From contig NZ_JAUTWS010000001.1 in assembly GCF_030657435.1 (NCBI RefSeq), positions 1-64,000 of the forward strand: 64,000 nucleotides of DNA, in the 5' to 3' direction. Origin of the DNA: Paracraurococcus lichenis. Lineage in GTDB: Bacteria; Pseudomonadota; Alphaproteobacteria; Acetobacterales; Acetobacteraceae. Numbering within the stretch: position 1 is the stretch's first letter; every line of letters begins with the position of its first letter. The position numbers and the translations under genes are program-made. Positions 58,521 to 64,000 of the stretch are shown one piece after another. The notes beneath the pieces were generated by a model. That model did no database searches and had not been told where the DNA came from. It saw only the letters and a program-made list of their open reading frames with translations.

Positions 58521-59456
58521 ATGACGTCCGCGAACGGCCTGCCGTGGGGCAACTCCCGGCGACCCTCAGCGGCGTTCCCGGGCCTGGGTGACGACCAGGC
58601 CAGGGGCGCCCTCATCCAGGGGCCAGGACCTCGTGCCGCCAGCGCGGCCCGGGTGTTCAGCCTCGCCCTCCTTGCCGCGGCACTGGCAGCGCCGCCCGCC
58701 CTCGCCGCGAAATCCTTGCCCGGCCCGGCCGCGGCGAAGCGGGATGCCGTGCATGCCGGCAAGACCCTGGCGCATCGGGCCAAGGCGAAGCGGCCGGCGG
58801 CGCGCCATGCCCATCGCGCCGGCGCGAAGGCGCCGCGCATCGCCCGCGCGCCGGTTCTGCCCGACGCGCCGATGGACCTGCTGCCCCCGCCCCGGCTGAC
58901 GCCGGCCTTCCAGCTCGCGCCCGCGCCTCTCCCGCCCCGCGCCGCCTGCCTCGCCGCCGCCCGCCGCGCCGAGCGGATCCATGGCTTGCCGGACGGGCTG
59001 CTCGTCGCCATTGCGATGTCGGAGAGCGGCCTGCATGCCCATGCCCTGAACATCGGCGGCCGCACCGCCTTCCCGGAGAGTGCGGAGGAGGCGCGCGCCC
59101 TGCTGGCCGCGGCGCCGCAAAGCGCCGCCGTCATGGCCGGCTGCGTGCAGGTGAACGCCAGGGTGCATGCGCGGGGAAGCGACTGGCCGCTGGATGCCGA
59201 GCGCTCCGCCGACTGGGCCGGCGGCCTGCTGCGCCGCTGGGCGGTGGAGACGGGAAGCTGGACCACGGCGCTGGCGCGCTGGCATGGCGGCTCTCCCGCC
59301 AGCACGCGGCGGGTGCTCTGCCGCGTCCGGGCGAAGCTCGAGGTGACCTCGCCCGGCTCGCCCGTGCTGGCCGATGCCGGCTGCGCCGGCAGCCTGGCGC
59401 GGGATCGCCGGAACGGCGAGGCGCTGCTGAGCGTGGCGGAGATGCCGGCTCGCTGA
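58521..59456 (+). CDS. Exported lytic-transglycosylase-like protein
   Basis: Up to 311 residues. A transglycosylase SLT-type domain lies at about 143-250: GLPDGLLVAIAMSESG with catalytic Glu168, then GCVQVNARVHARG at 207-219, as in VirB1-like enzymes that open peptidoglycan locally. A basic, Ala/Pro-rich linker (residues 64-140) joins it to a signal peptide whose core RVFSLALLAAALAAPPALAA is at 44-63. Either the 44-residue N-terminal stretch is real or translation starts at the in-frame GTG at 58653, exactly at the signal peptide; I keep the ATG at 58521 with doubt. Confidence 0.75.
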   Translation: MTSANGLPWGNSRRPSAAFPGLGDDQARGALIQGPGPRAASAARVFSLALLAAALAAPPALAAKSLPGPAAAKRDAVHAGKTLAHRAKAKRPAARHAHRAGAKAPRIARAPVLPDAPMDLLPPPRLTPAFQLAPAPLPPRAACLAAARRAERIHGLPDGLLVAIAMSESGLHAHALNIGGRTAFPESAEEARALLAAAPQSAAVMAGCVQVNARVHARGSDWPLDAERSADWAGGLLRRWAVETGSWTTALARWHGGSPASTRRVLCRVRAKLEVTSPGSPVLADAGCAGSLARDRRNGEALLSVAEMPAR

Positions 59457-60058
59457 TCCGGGTGCCCCGTGCAGGCGGGGCCCGGGCAGGATCTGCGGCG
59501 CAGGCCATTGCGCGCAGCGCGCCGGGTGCCTCCGCGCCGCGGAATCGCTGTCGCCATAAGCGGTTTTCCGCGGCGCGGCCGATGCAATCAATACAGTCCC
59601 GGCGCGCCGCAGACATCGCGCATGACGCGCATGCAGGAACCGCGTGCCGCTTGCGGCACGAAGCACCCCGTCCGGACAGCCTCCATCCATGCGGGCGCCA
59701 GCAGTTCGTGACGGAATGTCGCGATGCGTGTCTGCGGGTGCACGGCGTCGGGATGCCGGAGAATCCGCAACCCGCGCGATGCCAACGCCGTTGCCGTCGC
59801 AGCGCAGCTCGGCGATCGCACCATTATGTGTCCTGCCCGCAAGCCGAGCGGCGCGCGAACTGCAAACACGACCACTCGCATAACGTGCATCCCTGATGCG
59901 AGCGAGGCGTTACGCCATCTCAGGACTCTGGCGTACCGCCCGTGATGTGGGACCGGCGTGATCGAAGCCTACGAGATGGTCACGCGCTCGTCACACGCTA
60001 CGCGGGCAACGCCACAGGGCTTGGGCGCTTGCGTAAGGCGAGGCAGGGAACCCAGGGA
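59457..60058. other. 602-bp gap without a credible gene, with perfect hairpins
   Basis: No frame here looks coding. Near the left end a 13-bp perfect stem, CCGCGCCGCGGAA with TTCCGCGGCGCGG, lies at 59532-59578; it probably ends the transglycosylase transcript. A compact CGTGCCGC-TT-GCGGCACG hairpin lies near 59641-59658. From about 59700 base composition is less GC-rich than the surrounding genes and contains GCGATGC- and GATCGC-like dyads. It may hold the promoter and leader of the receiver gene or an RNA gene. Confidence 0.5.
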
Positions 60059-60481
60059 ATGCAGGCCGAACCCCCCGTTCTGCTCGTCGTGGAGGATGAT
60101 TTCCTCGTACGCCTGACGCTGGTCGATGCGTTGAGCGACGGCGGATTCGAAGTGCTTGAAGCGGCGGATGCGAAGGAAGCGCTGACGCTCGTGTGCGACC
60201 GCGACGACATCGCGGCGATGCTGACCGACATCAACCTGCCCGGCGGCTCCGATGGTTTCGCGCTGGCACGCGCGGCGCGCGTGATCCGTCCGGCGCTGCC
60301 CGTGGTCTATGCCTCGGGCCGCTACGGCGGCGCGGAGGATGGTCAGGCGGTGGATGGCTCGCGTTTCCTCGCCAAGCCATTCACGCCGTCGCTCGCCGCG
60401 GCGGTGCTGCACGACATGATCGGCGCCGGCGACGGGCACGATGTGCCGCCCGCCGCACAGGGCGCCGAGCGACGCATCTAG
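60059..60481 (+). CDS. Single-domain response regulator
   Basis: A 140-residue receiver. VVEDD at 10-14 provides the acidic pair, Asp57 in MLTDINLPGG is the phospho-acceptor, and Lys in FLAKPFTP completes the site. Sequence style (GGFEVLEAADAKEAL... ALPVVYASGRYGG) matches receivers that follow HWE kinases in alphaproteobacteria. The ATG at 60059 is preceded by AGGGAACCCAGGGA. There is no output domain, so it acts through protein contacts or a phosphorelay. The preceding 602 bp have no gene. Confidence 0.88.
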   Translation: MQAEPPVLLVVEDDFLVRLTLVDALSDGGFEVLEAADAKEALTLVCDRDDIAAMLTDINLPGGSDGFALARAARVIRPALPVVYASGRYGGAEDGQAVDGSRFLAKPFTPSLAAAVLHDMIGAGDGHDVPPAAQGAERRI

Positions 60482-60498
60482 CCCGCCTGCGCGCGCCG

Positions 60499-60690
60499 TC
60501 AGTTGACGGCACGATCCACGGAACGGCCAAGGCGCTCCACCGGCCCGCGCGGCGGGTCCACCGTGTCGCGCACCGACTGGCCGGCGCGGTCGAGGCTGCG
60601 GCCGGCACGTTCCGCCGGGCCTTCCTGCTGGCAGGCGGCGAGGCCGAGCAGCAGCAGCGCAGGCAGGATCAGGCGAAGAACGGGCATCAT
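60499..60690 (-). CDS. Small lipoprotein, unknown function
   Basis: A 63-residue protein with a lipoprotein signal: MMPVLRLILPALLLLGLAAC, lipobox LAAC at about 17-20. The mature part is two short helices carrying the repeated pattern GPAERAGRSLDRAGQSV and GPVERLGRSVDRAVN, a duplication. Proteins of this type are common and uncharacterised in Rhodospirillales and Rhizobiales. A second ATG three bases later fits the GGAGAG site better. It is convergent with the receiver gene. Confidence 0.75.
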   Translation of the reverse strand: MMPVLRLILPALLLLGLAACQQEGPAERAGRSLDRAGQSVRDTVDPPRGPVERLGRSVDRAVN

Positions 60691-60769
60691 ATCTCTCCGT
60701 GACGTTGCGGCCGCGCCTCAGCGCGCCAGCACCGGTTCGGTTCATGCAGCGCCGCAAAGCGTGTGCGGC

Positions 60770-62047
60770 TCAGGCGGGATCGGGTGCGGGGCCGCGCACC
60801 GGCAACTCCGCCGGCCATGCCGGGATCGGCTCCGGCCGGCCGCTTTCCGCCGAACGGTAGATCGCTTCCATGATCTGCTGGTCCCGCAGCCCTTCCTCCC
60901 CCGGCGTATGCGGCCGCCGCGACTCCCGCACGCAGCGCGCCATGTGGTCGATCTCGAGCGCGAACTGGTTGCGCGGATGGATCTGCGGATGCTGCTCGAT
61001 CCCCCGCGCGCCCTCGCGGCGGAACAGGTGCAGTTGCTGGCCCTGGTAGGAGAAGGCGTCCTGCAGCAGCAGGCTGCCGCGCTCGCCCGAGAGGCGGTAG
61101 GACTTCTCCTGATAGGCGCCGTAACTCGATTGTGCCTGCGCCAGCAGGCCGGAGGGAAAGCGCAGCGTGAAGGACATGCTCTCCTCCACCTCGCGGTAGC
61201 GTTCGTCGCCCGCCGGGGTGAAGGATTGCGCGATGACCTCGACCGGTTCCTCGTTGCTCAGATAGCGCGCGGCATTCAGGCAATAGAGGCCGATATCGGG
61301 CAGCGCGCCCCCGCCCGCGAGCCGCCGGCTGTAGCGCCATTGCGGGCCGGGACCGTTGGACTGCAGGTTGGTCGCATGGAAGAAGCGCAGCCGGCCGAGC
61401 GCGCCCGATTGCGCGGCCTGGATGGCGGCGCGGTTCACCTGCTCGTACTGGCAGCGATAGGCGACCATCAGCCGCACCTTCGCGCGCGCGCAAGCGGCGA
61501 TCATGGCGGCGCAGTCCTCGCTGCTCGTCGCCATCGGCTTCTCGGTCAGGACATGCTTGCCGATCACTGCGGCGCGCTCGGTGAACTCGCGATGCATGGC
61601 GTTGGGCAGCGCGATATAGACCGCCTGCACCTCCGGCATGTCGCGCAGCCGCTCGAACTGCGCGTAGCCCAGCACCGCCTCCGGCCGGATGCCGTATTGC
61701 CGCGCGACCAGCCCCGCCTTCTCCGGCGAGCCGCTGACCAGTGCGACCGGCCGCGCCATCCGGCACTCCGCGAAGGCGGGCAGCGCCTGCTCGAGCGCGA
61801 TGCGGCCGAGGCCGATGATGGCGAAGCCGACGCGCTCCTCCGGCGGCAGCGGCGCCGGCGGCGGCTCGCCCGGCGGATCGGCCTCCCCGCGCCAGGGCGG
61901 GAAGGCGACGCGGCCTTCCTGCACGCCGCCGGCATCGATGGGCGAGGGGGGAGGGTAGCCCGGCACGCCGGCGGCGCCCGCCGCCAGCCCGGCCGCCGCC
62001 GCGCCGCCCGCCCGCATGATCCCTCGCCGCGTCGTGCTCTCGCCCAT
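60770..62047 (-). CDS. Tat-exported Gfo/Idh/MocA-family oxidoreductase
   Basis: A 425-residue enzyme with a twin-arginine leader (TTRRGIMRAGGAAAAGLAAG, residues 5-24). The Rossmann motif GFAIIGLGRIALEQ starts near 74, TEKPMA near 156 carries the conserved Lys, and GGGALPDIGLYCLNAARYL holds the catalytic Asp and Tyr. The export signal plus this fold resembles glucose-fructose oxidoreductase of Zymomonas, which carries its cofactor through the Tat pathway already bound. Substrate is unknown. Start at 62047; the frame can extend further but without a leader. Confidence 0.88.
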   Translation of the reverse strand: MGESTTRRGIMRAGGAAAAGLAAGAAGVPGYPPPSPIDAGGVQEGRVAFPPWRGEADPPGEPPPAPLPPEERVGFAIIGLGRIALEQALPAFAECRMARPVALVSGSPEKAGLVARQYGIRPEAVLGYAQFERLRDMPEVQAVYIALPNAMHREFTERAAVIGKHVLTEKPMATSSEDCAAMIAACARAKVRLMVAYRCQYEQVNRAAIQAAQSGALGRLRFFHATNLQSNGPGPQWRYSRRLAGGGALPDIGLYCLNAARYLSNEEPVEVIAQSFTPAGDERYREVEESMSFTLRFPSGLLAQAQSSYGAYQEKSYRLSGERGSLLLQDAFSYQGQQLHLFRREGARGIEQHPQIHPRNQFALEIDHMARCVRESRRPHTPGEEGLRDQQIMEAIYRSAESGRPEPIPAWPAELPVRGPAPDPA

Positions 62048-62199
62048 GCGCCTGCTCCCGCCTCGGCGGCGCCAACGCGGCGGGCCGGATTGGGTTGACG
62101 TGGCATGGTCGGTCGTCCGACGCTCCCATACAGGGCCGCGCAGACGGCCCGCCTGACGGGACACCAGGCGGCACCGAGCCCGCCGCGGGAGGATACGCG

Positions 62200-63606
62200 A
62201 TGTTCGAGGAACTCGACCGCCGGACGCGGCTGACCGGCAACCAGAAGCGCATCATCGCCGCCGCCGTGCTCGGCGACATGCTGGAATTCTTCGACTACTT
62301 CCTGATCGGCTTCGTGCTGGCCTTCGTCGTCGGCCCCTGGGGCCTGACCTTCGGGCAGTCCGCCATCATCCTGCTCTCCTCCGGCTTCGGCGCGATCGGC
62401 GGGGCCTATTTCTGGGGCTGGATGGCGGACCGCATCGGCCGGCGGCCGGTCTTCAACCTGACGATCCTGAACTTCTCCCTCGCCACCGGCGCGCTGGCCT
62501 TCACGCCGGAGCATGGCTGGATCTTCCTCACCATCTTCCGCTTCGTCGTGGGCTTCGGCGTCGGCGGCCTCTATTGCGTCGACCTGCCGCTGGTGCAGGA
62601 GTTCATGCCGTCGCGCAAGCGCGGCCTGGTCGGCGGCCTCGTCACCGTCTTCATCCCGGTCGGCGTCCTCATCGGCTCCCTCTTCGGCGCCTATCTCGCG
62701 CCCGAGATCGGCTGGCGCGGCCTCTTCGCCGCGGGCGTGCTGCCGGGCCTGCTGGTCTTCCTGGTCCGGATGTGGGTGCCGGAATCCCCGCGCTGGCTGG
62801 CCCGCCAGGGACGGCCGGAGGAAGCCCGCGCCGCCCTCGCCTGGGCACTGGAGGTGAAGCCGGAGAGCCTGCCGCTGCCGCGGCCGGAGGACTATGCCGA
62901 GCCGCGCACGCGCTGGACCGACCTGTTCCGCCACCCGCGCAGCCTGATCGTCTCCTGGGGCGGCAATCTCGGCGCGCAGACCGGCGTCTACGGCGTCACG
63001 CTCTGGGCGCCGACGCTCTTCATGCTGATCCTGCACGTGCCGCCGGCCGAGGCCTCCAAGCTGATGATCGGGCTGACCCTCGGCGGCCTCGCCGGCCGCG
63101 TCTGCTTCGCGCTGCTGTCGGAGGGGATCGGGCGCCGCCGCGCCGGCGGGCTGCTCGGCTTCGGCGCGGCGATCCTGATCGCGCTGGCGGGGATCTACCA
63201 CGACCAGATGTGGTTCGGGTTCAGCGCGCTCTGGCTGCTGCTGATCGCCGCCTTCTTCTTCGCCGATGGCGGCTTCGCCGTGGTCGGGCCCTATGCGGCG
63301 GAGGTCTGGCCGGCGCAGCTCCGCACCACCGGCATGGGCTCGGCCTATGGCTTCGGCGGCATCGGCAAGGTGATCGGGCCGCTCGGCCTCGCCCTCGTCG
63401 TCGGCAGCAGCAACGTCATCAAGCCGGAGGCGAGCGTCGAGAACATCATGCCCGCCTTCCTCTACCTCGCCTCCTGGTTCGTGCTCGCCGGCGCGATCTA
63501 CCTCTTCCTCGGCATCGAGACGAAGGGGCGCTCCATCGAGGAGATCGACCGCGACCTGCATGCGCCGGCGCCGGCCGGCCGGGCCATGCCCGTTGCAGGC
63601 GAGTGA
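62200..63606 (+). CDS. MFS transporter (metabolite:H+ symporter type)
   Basis: A 468-residue inner-membrane carrier with 12 predicted helices. GDMLEFFDYFLIGFVL near 25-40, GWMADRIGRRPVFN at about 87-100, and PESPRWLARQGRPEEA in the central loop are typical of the sugar/metabolite-H+ symporter group (AAHS/SP-like). An AGGA eight bases before the ATG supports the start. The substrate is probably an aromatic or organic acid or a sugar; nothing in the neighbourhood decides it. It is divergent from the Tat-exported oxidoreductase, and the two may share regulation. Confidence 0.9.
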   Translation: MFEELDRRTRLTGNQKRIIAAAVLGDMLEFFDYFLIGFVLAFVVGPWGLTFGQSAIILLSSGFGAIGGAYFWGWMADRIGRRPVFNLTILNFSLATGALAFTPEHGWIFLTIFRFVVGFGVGGLYCVDLPLVQEFMPSRKRGLVGGLVTVFIPVGVLIGSLFGAYLAPEIGWRGLFAAGVLPGLLVFLVRMWVPESPRWLARQGRPEEARAALAWALEVKPESLPLPRPEDYAEPRTRWTDLFRHPRSLIVSWGGNLGAQTGVYGVTLWAPTLFMLILHVPPAEASKLMIGLTLGGLAGRVCFALLSEGIGRRRAGGLLGFGAAILIALAGIYHDQMWFGFSALWLLLIAAFFFADGGFAVVGPYAAEVWPAQLRTTGMGSAYGFGGIGKVIGPLGLALVVGSSNVIKPEASVENIMPAFLYLASWFVLAGAIYLFLGIETKGRSIEEIDRDLHAPAPAGRAMPVAGE

Positions 63607-63669
63607 CGCAGCGCTTGCGGGGGAGCGCCGTGTGCGCTCCCATCCCTCGCCCGAGTCCGGAGGGACCAG

Positions 63670-64000
63670 ATGCTGCAGTTCTACTACAACACCGCACCGA
63701 ACCCGATGAAGGTCGCGCTCTTCCTCGAGGAGAGCGGCCTGCCCTACGAGGCGATCCCCCTCGATACGCGCAAGGGCGAGCAATTCACCCCCGAATACGT
63801 CGCCATCAACCCGAACTCCAAGGCGCCGTCCATCGTCGATGACGGCAAGCCGGTCTTCGACTCGAATGCGATCCTGCTCTACCTCGCGGAGAAGACCGGC
63901 CAGTTCCTGCCGGAGCCGGCCTTTGCCGGCGAGACCCTGTCCTGGCTGATGTTCATCGCCACCGGCATCGGCCCCTATAGCGGCCAGTGCGTGCATTTCC
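63670..64000 (+). CDS. Glutathione S-transferase family protein, cut by window end
   Basis: The first 110 residues of a GST: MLQFYYNTAPNPMKVALFLEE, with the catalytic region YYNTAPNPMK at 5-14, NPNSKAPSIVDDG and the DSNAILLYLAEKTG stretch that binds the gamma-glutamyl part of glutathione. The start of the C-terminal helical domain follows (FAGETLSWLMFIATGIGPYSGQ). This matches the YfcG/YghU-like or beta-class enzymes. It lies 63 bp after the MFS gene in the same direction and may be co-transcribed with it. The rest is outside the window. Confidence 0.9.
   Translation, partial: MLQFYYNTAPNPMKVALFLEESGLPYEAIPLDTRKGEQFTPEYVAINPNSKAPSIVDDGKPVFDSNAILLYLAEKTGQFLPEPAFAGETLSWLMFIATGIGPYSGQCVHF

Overview
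The window is about 64 kb of very GC-rich DNA, densely packed with short intergenic gaps and many GTG or TTG starts. Gene content suggests an alphaproteobacterium of the Acetobacteraceae, probably Roseomonas or a close relative. The main reasons are orphan Bug-type (TctC-like) receptors, TRAP transporters, luciferase-like oxidoreductases, a fused SecDF, HWE-family histidine kinases and a protocatechuate-branch beta-ketoadipate cluster. The taxonomic call is inference; no rRNA or other marker is present.

Left edge (1-1137): remains of mobile DNA. A truncated IS3-family orfA/orfB abuts a frameshifted N-terminal piece of a tyrosine integrase, followed by a degenerate 3' half of a tRNA-fMet that looks like an attachment site. 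The normal chromosome then begins with a peptide-type ABC solute receptor.

2.7-8.2 kb: aromatic catabolism on the minus strand (pcaF, a pcaD-pcaC fusion, pcaB), followed by upp and a crotonase-family gene. 8.3-16.5 kb: an EAL protein, then dgoK-dgoA and a dctPQM TRAP system, which together look like a sugar-acid uptake and Entner-Doudoroff-type module. A secreted beta-propeller, a secreted unknown protein and a DUF1127 protein follow. 16.6-25.2 kb: a flavin monooxygenase, a hybrid HWE histidine kinase, an SbmA/BacA-type ABC exporter, a phosphoribosyltransferase bracketed by inverted arrays of a 63-bp repeat, two small proteins and a cold-shock protein.

25.5-37 kb: an orphan molybdenum hydroxylase large subunit, HpcH/HpaI aldolase, D-2-hydroxyacid dehydrogenase, a signal-less ModA-like protein, a second flavin monooxygenase, DUF29, an orphan receiver, gamma-glutamyltransferase, nicotinamidase and an MFS carrier. 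37-46 kb: LysR regulator with a divergent secreted hydrolase, a TonB-dependent receptor with an operator-like palindrome on its start codon, a maleate-isomerase-like enzyme, a secreted hydrolase-like protein, a protein built of 17 unbroken heptads and a second EAL protein.

46-64 kb: Bug receptor, SecDF, a GlsB-type membrane protein, a short overlooked ORF, a MetE-like methyltransferase, Gfo/Idh oxidoreductase, a third copy of the repeat array, two GSTs (one cut by the window end), lpxB, a nitrilase-GNAT pair, nitroreductase, another Bug receptor, a lytic transglycosylase, a receiver protein, a small lipoprotein, a Tat-exported oxidoreductase and an MFS carrier.

The most unusual content is non-coding: several families of interspersed palindromes, above all the 57/63/102-bp unit that occurs in three arrays.
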